In this document: positions 6,325 to 14,200 of the stretch, one piece after another
Layout of the letters: each line of letters opens with the position of its first letter
Numbering within the stretch: position 1 is the first letter of the stretch
NCBI GenBank assembly: GCA_002383325.1
Contig: DFYJ01000003.1
Location: 4,351 to 25,141 of the forward strand
Direction of reading: 5' to 3'
Length of the DNA stretch: 20,791 nt
From: Candidatus Aminicenantes bacterium UBA4085
GTDB taxonomy: Bacteria > Acidobacteriota > Aminicenantia > Aminicenantales > UBA4085
Notes under the pieces: model-generated
Told to the model about the DNA's origin: nothing
Database searches by the model: none
The model's input: the letters and a program-made list of their open reading frames with translations, nothing else
Program-made: the position numbers and the translations under genes

Positions 6325-7740
6325 ATGCATCACACCGCGCTCGACCGCCTGCTCGAGTCCCTGGCCGGAGCCGTCTCCGTGGCCGACGGCCGTCTGGCCG
6401 TAAAGAACGCCGAAGCCCTCCCTTCCCTCATGGACGAGCTCATACGCCGGGCCGTCTTCGGCGATCCCGAGACCAAGGCCGCCGCCCGCTGGATCATCGG
6501 CGAGGCGGCCCAGGCTCTAGGCATCCGGCCCGCTTCCATCCACAGCCTCTACATGGCCATGGGCCAGGGCCGGATCGAGCGCTGGTTCACCGTTCCGGCC
6601 ATCAACCTGCGGGTCCTGGCCTACGACGCGGCCCGGGCCGTCTTCCGGGCCGCCCGCAAGATCGGCGCGGGCGCCTTCATCTTCGAGATCGCCCGCAGCG
6701 AGATCGGCTACACCGAACAGAGACCGTCGGAGTACGTGGCCGCCGTCCTGGCCGCGGCCATCCGCGAGGGCTTCCGGGGACCGGTCTTCATCCAGGGCGA
6801 CCATTTCCAGATCTCGTCCAAGAAATACGCCGCCGCGCCCGAGCCCGAAGTCAAGGCCGTGCGCGACCTGATCGAGGAGGCGATCGCGGCCGGCTTCTAC
6901 AACATCGACATCGACACCTCGACCCTGGTCGACCTGTCCAAGCCGACACTCGACGAGCAGCAGAGGCTGAACTACGAGCTGTGCGGCGACTACCTGAGCT
7001 TCATCCGGAGCCGCGAGCCGGACGGGGTGACGATCTCCGTCGGCGGCGAGATCGGCGAGGTCGGGCAGAAGAACAGCACGCCGGAGGACCTGGACGCCTT
7101 CATGCGGGGCTTCCAGTCCCGCCTGGACGGCCGGACCGGCATCAGCAAGATCAGCATCCAAACCGGCACCAGCCACGGCGGCGTCGTCCTGCCGGACGGC
7201 AGCCTGGCCCAGGTGGCCATCGACTTCGAGGCCCTGCGCGAGGTCAGCCAGCGGGCCCGGGCGGCCTACGGCATGGGCGGCGCCGTCCAACACGGGGCCA
7301 GCACCCTGCCCGAAACGGCTTTCCACAAGTTCGTCGACGTCAAGGCCTGCGAAGTCCACCTGGCCACGGCCTTCCAGACCCTGGTCCTCGACCACCCGGC
7401 CGTACCCGAGAGCCTGAAAACCGAGATGGTTGAGTGGGTCAAGATCCACGCCGCCGACGAGCGCAAGGCCAAGGACTCCGAGGCCCAGTTCATCTACAAG
7501 GCCCGCAAGAAGGCCGTTGGCCCGTTCAAGGAGAAGTTCTGGTCGCTGCCGGAGGGCGTTCGCGCGGCGATCGGGGCCGACCTGGAGAAGACCTTCGCCT
7601 TCCTTTTCGGCCAGCTGGCCATCGAGGGCACCGTCAAAGCGGTGGCCGAGCATATCCGGGCGCCGGAGATCCGCAAGCCGCGGCCGGGCGAGGGCATCCA
7701 GGCCTCAAAGAAGGAAGACGTCTCCGGCCTGGCCGACTGA
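6325..7740 (+). CDS. Long-form class II (zinc) aldolase, fructose/tagatose-bisphosphate aldolase-like
   Basis: A 471-residue protein from ATG 6325, with AAGGAG 7 bases upstream. The class II aldolase core spans residues about 88-345: FTVPAINL, then QGDHFQ (Asp159 catalytic, His160 metal ligand), VGGEIGEVG (acidic ligand region, Glu242/Glu245), QTGTSHGG (His284 ligand) and VQHGAST (His323 ligand). The usual length is about 285-360 residues; this one has roughly 85 extra residues before and 120 after the core (WVKIHAADERKAKDSEAQFI and on). It probably cleaves a ketose bisphosphate or a related sugar phosphate in the cytoplasm, but the extensions make the substrate uncertain. It has its own promoter and is convergent with the ThuA-like gene. 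Confidence 0.85.
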   Translation: MHHTALDRLLESLAGAVSVADGRLAVKNAEALPSLMDELIRRAVFGDPETKAAARWIIGEAAQALGIRPASIHSLYMAMGQGRIERWFTVPAINLRVLAYDAARAVFRAARKIGAGAFIFEIARSEIGYTEQRPSEYVAAVLAAAIREGFRGPVFIQGDHFQISSKKYAAAPEPEVKAVRDLIEEAIAAGFYNIDIDTSTLVDLSKPTLDEQQRLNYELCGDYLSFIRSREPDGVTISVGGEIGEVGQKNSTPEDLDAFMRGFQSRLDGRTGISKISIQTGTSHGGVVLPDGSLAQVAIDFEALREVSQRARAAYGMGGAVQHGASTLPETAFHKFVDVKACEVHLATAFQTLVLDHPAVPESLKTEMVEWVKIHAADERKAKDSEAQFIYKARKKAVGPFKEKFWSLPEGVRAAIGADLEKTFAFLFGQLAIEGTVKAVAEHIRAPEIRKPRPGEGIQASKKEDVSGLAD

Positions 7741-7767
7741 CGGACGGGGAACGCGATGAGCCTGGCG

Positions 7768-7801
7768 GCCGGCCATCTCGATGTTCCTCGAGACGGCCGG
7801 C
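7768..7801. terminator. Strong hairpin between convergent aldolase and ThuA-like genes
   Basis: A 14-bp stem with one mismatch (7768-7781 and 7788-7801) encloses the 6-base loop TGTTCC. It lies 27 bases after the aldolase stop and 16 bases beyond the ThuA stop. No T-run follows on either strand, so it is a likely two-way transcript-end or RNA-stabilising structure rather than a canonical intrinsic terminator. Confidence 0.5.
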
Positions 7802-7817
7802 GCCCCTATCTGCCGAT

Positions 7818-8612
7818 CTATTTATAGGGATTGGTCGGCTTGGGATCGTCCCCCGAGCCGGGCACACGGGCCGCCCAAAGGAGGCCCAGCTTGACGATCT
7901 CCAGGGCCTGCGGCACCTTGAAATCGGCCGAGACATGGCCGAGCGAGGTGTAAAAGACCCGACCCTGGCCGTACATCTTCTTCCACACGACCGGCATGAC
8001 CGTGCCCTTGGTCCAGGGCGCATGCTCGCCGCTGAAGGTCGTGGTGGCCAGCACTTCGACGTTGGGATCGACCAGCATGTAATACTGCTCGGACTTCATA
8101 TGGAAGCCGGTCAGGCCTTTGGTGATCGGATCGGTCCGATTCCGGATATCGACATCATAGTCGATGACGCCGCCGGGGTGGGCGGCCCAAGCACCCCCGA
8201 CCATGAACTCGTACTCGGTGTTGTTGCGAAAGGAATCGGCCAGGCCGCCATGCCAGCCGGCCAAGCTCACGCCGCTTTTAACGGCCTCCTCCAGATTCTT
8301 TTCCTGGGTTCCGGAGATGGTGGCCATGGTGAAGATCTGGATGATCAGATCGAGTCCCTTGAGCTTGGCCCCGTCGTTGTAAGCGTCCAAGGTGTTGGCG
8401 ATCTCGACCTCGAAGCCCAAACCCTTGAGCCAAGGGGCGAAGATGTCAACGCACTGCTTGGGCTCATGGCCGTCCCAGCCGCCCCAAACCATTAAAACTT
8501 TCTTGCCGGCGCCAGGTAGAGGTTGCGCGGAAATCGGAACCGCTGAAAGAAGAACGGAGAAGAGGATCATCGCCACCCATGCGGCAGCAGCCTTGGTCCG
8601 AGAACTTGTCAT
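7818..8612 (-). CDS. Exported ThuA-like protein
   Basis: A 264-residue protein read leftward from ATG 8612-8610, preceded by AAGGAG. The longer frame starting further upstream has no Shine-Dalgarno and adds non-protein-like residues. Residues 1-30 are a signal peptide (hydrophobic core, SAQ). The mature part matches the ThuA (trehalose utilisation) fold: [10 protein letters not shown] (43-51), then AGWHGG (118-123), EQYYML (175-180) and [10 protein letters not shown] (217-226). ThuA proteins have a class I glutamine-amidotransferase-like fold. In rhizobia ThuA/ThuB take part in 3-keto-disaccharide metabolism, and relatives sit near DUF1080 proteins and Gfo/Idh/MocA oxidoreductases, as here. 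It follows the DUF1080 gene after 136 bases with its own candidate promoter. Confidence 0.85.
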   Translation of the reverse strand: MTSSRTKAAAAWVAMILFSVLLSAVPISAQPLPGAGKKVLMVWGGWDGHEPKQCVDIFAPWLKGLGFEVEIANTLDAYNDGAKLKGLDLIIQIFTMATISGTQEKNLEEAVKSGVSLAGWHGGLADSFRNNTEYEFMVGGAWAAHPGGVIDYDVDIRNRTDPITKGLTGFHMKSEQYYMLVDPNVEVLATTTFSGEHAPWTKGTVMPVVWKKMYGQGRVFYTSLGHVSADFKVPQALEIVKLGLLWAARVPGSGDDPKPTNPYK

Positions 8613-8677
8613 GATCGACTCCTTTGACCGGCTGGGGAACCCGCGCCTTGGGTACAGGCTCGCCACATCACCCACGG

Positions 8678-8705
8678 TCGATATCGTTGGCTGATAATCC
8701 GTCAA
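8678..8705 (-). promoter_or_regulatory. Candidate promoter of the ThuA-like gene
   Basis: On the minus strand TTGACG (8705-8700) and TATCGA (8683-8678) are 16 bases apart. The spacing is slightly short and the -10 matches only in part. It would give a leader of about 60 bases. Confidence 0.35.
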
Positions 8706-8713
8706 CAAACGTT

Positions 8714-8750
8714 GTCAGAAACCTCAAATTTTGAGACCTGACCCCTTTTT
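8714..8750. repeat. Solitary palindromic element of REP/RAYT-associated type
   Basis: A nested palindrome: GTCAG (8714-8718) pairs with CTGAC (8738-8742), and CTCAAA (8723-8728) pairs with TTTGAG (8730-8735) around one base. The minus-strand reading of its end, GGGGTCAGGTCTCAAAATTT, resembles sequences I recall beside Y1-type (IS200/RAYT) transposases in many bacteria. It abuts the stop codon of the DUF1080 gene. No transposase is in the window, so this is a single mobilised copy or relic. The recognition is from memory. Confidence 0.5.
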
Positions 8751-9543
8751 AGAGGCCGCGGATCCAGATGTTGCGGAAGCGGACCGGGTTGCCGTGGTCC
8801 TGCAGGGCAATCGGCAGGTGCTCGGCATGGGCCGCGTAGGGCGGCCGGGCCTTGTGCGCGGTCGGCCCGCTCAGCTCCTGGCCGTTGTGGACCAGGATGC
8901 CGTTCCAGAAGACCGTCATCCTGGCCGGGCTGAGCAGGGCTCCGGCCTTGTCGAAGCGCGGAGCCGTGAAGACGATGTCGTAGGTCTGCCACTCGCCGGG
9001 CTTGCGGCTGGCGTTGACCAGAGGCGGGTACTGGCCGTACAGCGAAGCGGTCATGCCGTCGGCATAGGTCTTGTTCTCGTAGCAGTCCAGGACCTGGACC
9101 TCGTAGATGCCCATCAGGAAAACACCGCTGTTCCCACGCCCCTGGCTCTCGCCCTTGACTTCCACCGGCGAGGCCCACTCCACATGCAGCTGGCAGTCGC
9201 CGAAGCGGGCCCGGGTCCGGATCTCGCCGCCGCCCTGGCTGACTTCCATAAAGCCGTTCTCGACCTTCCACTTGGCCGGTTCGCCTTTGGCCGTCATCCA
9301 CTGCGATAGGTTCGCACCGTCAAACAGGATGACCGCGTCGGATGGCGCGGGCACGGGCAGTCCGGCCGGGCCGGGATCCACCACGGGCGGCATCGGCCGG
9401 CTCTCGTCGTGGACGCCCCATTTCTGAAGCTCGCCCGCCCGCGGATTGACCTGTCCAGCCTGGGACGCGGAGATCGCGGCGGCCCCGGCGATCAGGCCGA
9501 GGATCGAAACGACCGAGAAGACGATTATGGCTCTGTGTCTCAC
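8749..9543 (-). CDS. Exported DUF1080 (3-keto-disaccharide hydrolase type) protein
   Basis: A 264-residue protein starting at GTG 9543-9541. AGGAGG lies 5 bases upstream and decides the start; longer frames are not protein-like. Residues 1-28 are a signal peptide (RHR, hydrophobic core, ISASQA). Residues about 70-264 match the DUF1080/3-keto-glycoside hydrolase jelly roll: ILFDGANLSQW (72-82), WKVENGFMEV (92-101), GRGNSGVFLMG (136-145), YEVQVLD (147-153) and IALQDHGNPVRFRNIWIRGL (245-264). Family members act on 3-oxo-glycosides outside the cytoplasm. It lies 95 bases downstream of the Gfo/Idh/MocA gene and upstream of ThuA, a trio that fits oxidation and C3-keto-driven cleavage. The TAA stop merges into the adjacent repeat element. 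Confidence 0.88.
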   Translation of the reverse strand: MRHRAIIVFSVVSILGLIAGAAAISASQAGQVNPRAGELQKWGVHDESRPMPPVVDPGPAGLPVPAPSDAVILFDGANLSQWMTAKGEPAKWKVENGFMEVSQGGGEIRTRARFGDCQLHVEWASPVEVKGESQGRGNSGVFLMGIYEVQVLDCYENKTYADGMTASLYGQYPPLVNASRKPGEWQTYDIVFTAPRFDKAGALLSPARMTVFWNGILVHNGQELSGPTAHKARPPYAAHAEHLPIALQDHGNPVRFRNIWIRGL

Positions 9544-9586
9544 CCTATCCTCCTGGCGCAGCCAGCCCTGCGGGCCGGAAAAGATC

Positions 9587-9632
9587 AAAAATCGCGGCGG
9601 AATAGAGAGGTGGCCCTTCCCCAACCGCCGCG
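9587..9632 (-). terminator. Candidate intrinsic terminator between the oxidoreductase and DUF1080 genes
   Basis: Reading leftward, an 8-bp G/C stem (9632-9625 with 9600-9593) encloses a 24-base loop and is followed by ATTTTTGATCTTTT, a T-rich run. The loop is long, so termination may be partial, which would set oxidoreductase expression above DUF1080. Confidence 0.4.
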
Positions 9633-9638
9633 GAATCG

Positions 9639-10994
9639 TCAGAGCGACCAGCCCTCGCGGTAGGTCTTGTGAACGAATGGGTTGGCCTCGGGCCGGTTGG
9701 GGAACTCCATCTTGACCGGATCCCACTGCAGGATGGTCTTGCTGTCCTTGAACCGCAGGGCCACGACGCCCAGCAGCATGACCTCGGTCAGGGGCCCCGA
9801 GTAGGTCGGGATGTCGGTCGTCGACTTTTTGCCGGCCTTGATGGCCGCGACCCATTCCTCCATGATGCCCGGTGAGCGCGGGATGGTCTTATCCGGCCGC
9901 TTGTAGTCCTGCATCAGCTTTTCGGGCAGGAGGCGGGGATTCTCGCCGTAGGTCGAGCACATCAGCATGCCCTTGGAGCCGACGAAGAGGCAGCCGCCGC
10001 CGTCGTCACCCATCATCCGGCCGTTGTCCAGCAGCTCGGGTCGGGGCGGGGTCAGGCCGCCGTCGTACCAGATCATCTTGACCGGGCCCATCTTGCCGCG
10101 GGCCGGGAAGGTATAGGTGACAATCTCGGCCTCGGGGTAGGAGTCCTTATTGTACTTGCTGGAGCTGGCCTGCACGGTCAGCGGATGGCCCAGGTTAAGG
10201 GCCCAGAACGGCTGGTCGAGGAGATGGGCGCCCATATCGCCCAGGGCGCCGGTGCCGTAGTCCCACCAGCCGCGCCAAACGAAGTGGCTGAAGGCCGGGT
10301 GGTAGGGCCGCCAGGGAGCGGGCCCCAGCCAGACGTCCCAGTTTAGGCTGGACGGGCAGGACGGAATCTCCTTGGGCGCTTCCACGCCCTGCGGCCAAAT
10401 CGGCCGGTTGGTCCAGACATGGACTTCGGACACTTCGCCGATAGCCCCGTCCGCGATCCACTCGCAGACGAGCCGGGCGCCTTCCTTGGAGTGGCCCTGG
10501 TTGCCCATCTGGGTGACCAGATTGCGCTTCGTGGCCTCCTCGGCCAGCATCCGGGCTTCCTTGATGGTGTGGGTCAGCGGCTTCTGGATGAGGACATGCT
10601 TGCCCCGCTTCATGGCGGCCATGGCGATGACGGCATGGTTGTGGTCGGGGGTCGAGACCGTGATCGCGTCCAGATCCTTGACCTGGTCCAGCATCTTACG
10701 CCAGTCGTTGAACTTGGCGGCCTTCTCGTACATGGCCCGGCGCTCGGGCGAGTGCTGGTCCGATTTCAGGAAGGCGGCCATCTTTTCATCGTCGACGTCG
10801 CAGAGGGCCACGATGTTCTCGGTACTGGCTGCCTGGACGTCCGAAAAGCCCTTGCCGCCCACGGCCACGCCGGCGATGTTCAGCTTGTCGCTCGGGGCGG
10901 TATAGCCCTTGCCGCCGAGGACATGGCGCGGCACGACCATCACGCCGGCGGCCGCGGCCGCCGCCGTACCCAGGAATTCACGGCGCGTTGTCAT
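9639..10994 (-). CDS. Tat-exported Gfo/Idh/MocA family oxidoreductase
   Basis: A 451-residue protein from ATG 10994-10992 with GGAGG six bases upstream. A twin-arginine signal opens it (RREFLG at 4-9, then a run of alanines and an exit near 27). The dinucleotide-binding start is IAGVAVGGKG (40-49), followed by ALCDVDDEK. The conserved EKP motif reads QKPL (GKHVLIQKPLTHT), a variant I recall in Tat-exported members of Planctomycetes-like bacteria. Typical C-terminal barrel features follow: GWWDYGTGALGDMGAHLLDQ and IMEEWVAAIKAGKKSTTDIP. Likely activity is NAD(P)-dependent sugar oxidation or reduction, probably at C3, with tightly bound cofactor because it acts outside the cytoplasm. It heads the leftward trio and has its own promoter. 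Confidence 0.9.
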   Translation of the reverse strand: MTTRREFLGTAAAAAAGVMVVPRHVLGGKGYTAPSDKLNIAGVAVGGKGFSDVQAASTENIVALCDVDDEKMAAFLKSDQHSPERRAMYEKAAKFNDWRKMLDQVKDLDAITVSTPDHNHAVIAMAAMKRGKHVLIQKPLTHTIKEARMLAEEATKRNLVTQMGNQGHSKEGARLVCEWIADGAIGEVSEVHVWTNRPIWPQGVEAPKEIPSCPSSLNWDVWLGPAPWRPYHPAFSHFVWRGWWDYGTGALGDMGAHLLDQPFWALNLGHPLTVQASSSKYNKDSYPEAEIVTYTFPARGKMGPVKMIWYDGGLTPPRPELLDNGRMMGDDGGGCLFVGSKGMLMCSTYGENPRLLPEKLMQDYKRPDKTIPRSPGIMEEWVAAIKAGKKSTTDIPTYSGPLTEVMLLGVVALRFKDSKTILQWDPVKMEFPNRPEANPFVHKTYREGWSL

Positions 10995-11041
10995 GAGTTT
11001 CCTCCCTTGGGGATGTGTTGCGTTCCGATCCGCAGGGGACA

Positions 11042-11071
11042 ACTCTACTGCGGCCCGGCCCCAGTCGTCAA
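11042..11071 (-). promoter_or_regulatory. Promoter of the Gfo/Idh/MocA gene
   Basis: On the minus strand TTGACG (11071-11066) and TAGAGT (11047-11042) are separated by 18 bases, giving a start near 11035 and a leader of about 40 bases. Confidence 0.55.
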
Positions 11072-11117
11072 CCCGCCCGACGGTCCGTCCTCCGCGCAGG
11101 CGGCCGCCTCCCCGTCC

Positions 11118-11147
11118 TTGCTTTCGCCGCTCGGCCCGGGCTATGAT
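11118..11147 (+). promoter_or_regulatory. Promoter of the GH106-type gene
   Basis: TTGCTT (11118-11123) and TATGAT (11142-11147) are separated by 18 bases; the -10 is good and the -35 is weak. It lies back-to-back with the oxidoreductase promoter in a 246-bp divergent region, so a shared regulator site could sit between them. The leader is about 87 bases. Confidence 0.45.
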
Positions 11148-11240
11148 TTCGGGCGGCCGCCGGAGGCCGTTACCGAGCCGCGGGGGGCGGTCACGCCGCC
11201 GGACCCAACGCCGTCGATTCCAACCCAGGGAGGCTTCATC

Positions 11241-14200
11241 ATGTCCCGCCAAGCTATCGCCCGCATCGGCCTGTCGATTGCCATTCTGGGCTTCACGGCG
11301 GCGGCCTGCCGCCCCTCCCCTCCTCCGGCCGAACATCTGGCCCGCGACTTTGCCTCCCCGCCACCCTCCTCCCGGCCCTGGGTCTATTGGTTCTGGCTGA
11401 ACGGCAACATCACCCGCGAGGGCATCACCGCGGACCTCGAGGCTATGAAGACGGCCGGCATCGGCGGCGTCCTGATCATGGAAGTCGACCAAGGCGCTCC
11501 GCAGGGGCCGGTGGCTTTCGGCGGCCCGGAATGGCGCAAGCTCTTCGCCTTCGTCTGCTCCGAAGCGGACCGGCTCGGGCTCGAAGTGAACATGAACAAT
11601 GACGCCGGCTGGTGCGGCAGCGGCGGCCCCTGGGTCAAGCCGGAACACGCCGCCCAGAAGGTCGTCTGGACGGAGACCGCCGCCCGCGGACCGCAGCGCT
11701 TCGAAGGGGCCCTGCCCGCCCCGCCGAAGATCGCGGACTACTACCGCGACATCCGCGTCCTGGCCTTCCCCTCTCTCCCCGCCGGCGCGGCCCGCATCGA
11801 CGGCATCCGCTACAAGGCCATGGAAGCGTCCACCGACTTCCACTATGCGGGCCGCTCCAGTCTGCTTCCGTCGCGAGCGGTCTGGCCCGAGCCGCCGGCC
11901 GGCGAGACGATCCCCCGGAACCGGATTGTGGATCTGACCGATCGGATGGACGAGGCCGGGCGGCTCGTCTGGGACGTTCCCGAGGGCGACTGGACCATCC
12001 TCCGCCTCGGCTCTACCCCGACCGGCATCGTCAATGCCCCGGCCCCCGCTTCCGGGACCGGACTGGACTGCGACAAGATGAGCCTGGAGGCGATCAAGGC
12101 CCACTTCGACGGCTTCCTCGGCCCACTGGCCGACGCCGTGGGAGGGCTGACCGGCAAGTCCTTCGTCTCCGTCCACATCGACAGCTGGGAGACCAACACC
12201 CAGAACTGGACCGGCGACTTCGCCCAAGAGTTCCAGCGCCGCCGCGGCTACGACCTAAGGCCGTTCCTACCGGTTCTGACCGGCCGCTTCGTGGACGGAC
12301 GCGAGGTCTCGGAGCGCTTCCTATGGGATTTCCGCCAGACGATCTCCGAATTGGTCCCGGATCGCTACGCCGCGGGACTGCGCGACCTGGCCGCCCGGCG
12401 CGGCCTGCGGCTCTCCATCGAAGCCTATACCACCTGTCCGACGGATGAGCTGGCCTATGCCGGCCGGGCCGACGAGCCCATGGGCGAGTTCTGGCCGATC
12501 TGGTTCTTCAGCGGCAAGCCCTACGGCTTCGGCTTCACCTGCACCGAGATGGCCTCCGCGGGCCACGTCTACGGCAAAAAGATCATCGGGGCCGAGGCTT
12601 TCACCTCGACCGACGGGGAGCGCTGGCTGCTCCACCCCGCCCTGGTCAAGGAGATAGGCGACTGGGCCTTCGCCGAAGGCATCAACCGCTTCGTCTTCCA
12701 TCGCTACGCCATGCAGCCCTGGATCGGCGTCCGACCGGGCATGGCCATGGGCCCCTGGGGCCTGCACTACGAACGGACCCAGAGCTGGTGGGGCCTTTCG
12801 GGGGCCTGGCATGAGTACCTGGCCCGCTGCCAGCATCTCCTTCGGCAGGGGCTTTTCGTGGCCGATGTGTGCTATCTCACGCCGGAGGGGGCGCCCTTTT
12901 CGATCGGGGCCCAGCAGCGCCTCTTTTCCGGCGCTCCGGACAATCGGGACGAGCCGCGGGAGCGGACCGGCTACAATTACGACCTCTGCCCTCCAGAGGC
13001 CCTTCTGACCCGGATGTCGGTCAAGGACGGTCGCCTGGTCCTTCCGGACGGCATGAGCTACCGCCTGCTCGTCCTGCCCCAATCGGCCACCATGACCCCG
13101 CCCCTCCTGCGCAAGATCAAGGCTCTGCTCGAAGCCGGCGCGACCGTGGTCGGCCCACGACCGGTCCGCTCGCCCGGCCTGGCCGGCTACCCAGAATGTG
13201 ATTGGGAAGTCCGCAAGCTGGCCGGGGAGATCTGGGGAACGGGCGAGCCGCCTGCCGTCCTGACCTCCAGGAGCGTCGGAAAGGGGCGGCTCTACTGGTC
13301 GGCCGCCATCCAGGCCAAGGCCGTCGCCACGGCGACGCCCGGTGAGGCTCTGGGACAGGCCCGTTGGATCTGGCACCCGGAGGGCAACCCGGCCGTTGTC
13401 GTTCCGCCCGGGGTGCGCGCCTTCCGGAAAGTCTTCAGCCTGGAGGAGGGCAAGACGATCGCCTCGGCCCGACTGCTGATGCACGCCGAGGATGCCTTCA
13501 CGGCCTGGCTCAACGGACGCAAGGCCGGCGAGGGGCACAACTTCCACCGCAACGAGAACGCCGAAATCACGGCCTTCCTGAAGCAGGGGGAAAACACCCT
13601 GATCGTCGAAGCCGTCAACCGCGGCGAGAAGCCAAGCCCGGCCGGTCTGATCGGGCGCATCGCCATCCGCTTCACCGACGGGACGAGCCAGGACATCTTT
13701 ACCGACGGGGCCTGGGCCAGCACCGCGGCCGGGCTGGAAGCCGGCAAGTCCGCTCCCCCCGCACAAACGCGCTGGGCCGCCGCTAAGGATGTCGGACCTA
13801 TGGGCATGCCCCCCTGGGGCGAATGGACGCCGACTTACAACGAGGCCGACGTGATTCCCGGAGACGAAATCGCAGCCGCAGTGATGAAGGATCTCGATGT
13901 GCCGCCGGATTTCGCCCACCAAGCGGCGCTCGGCCCGAGCGCCTTGCGCACCACCCATCGATCGGCCCCCGAAGCCGAGATTTACTTTGTAGCCAACAAG
14001 CTGCCGCGGCCCGAGCAAGCCGTCCTGTCCTTCCGGACGGCGGGAAAGCGGCCGGAGATATGGCATCCGGACAGCGGCCGCATTGAACGTCCGGCCGTCT
14101 ATGACGAAGTCGGAGGCATCCCCCGCCTGCCGGTTTCTTTCGAGCCGTCGGGATCGGTGTTCGTAGTCTTCCGAGAGAAGGCCGGGAAGCCGGGCCAAAG

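Noticed and set aside
10419..11240. Extension of the GH106-type frame upstream of ATG 11241
   Set aside because: It crosses the oxidoreductase gene and the divergent promoters; the lipoprotein signal and AGGGAGG site fix the start at 11241.
11065..11240. GC-rich, purine/pyrimidine-skewed stretches in the divergent region, possible tRNA or structured RNA
   Set aside because: No cloverleaf or conserved riboswitch core could be drawn.
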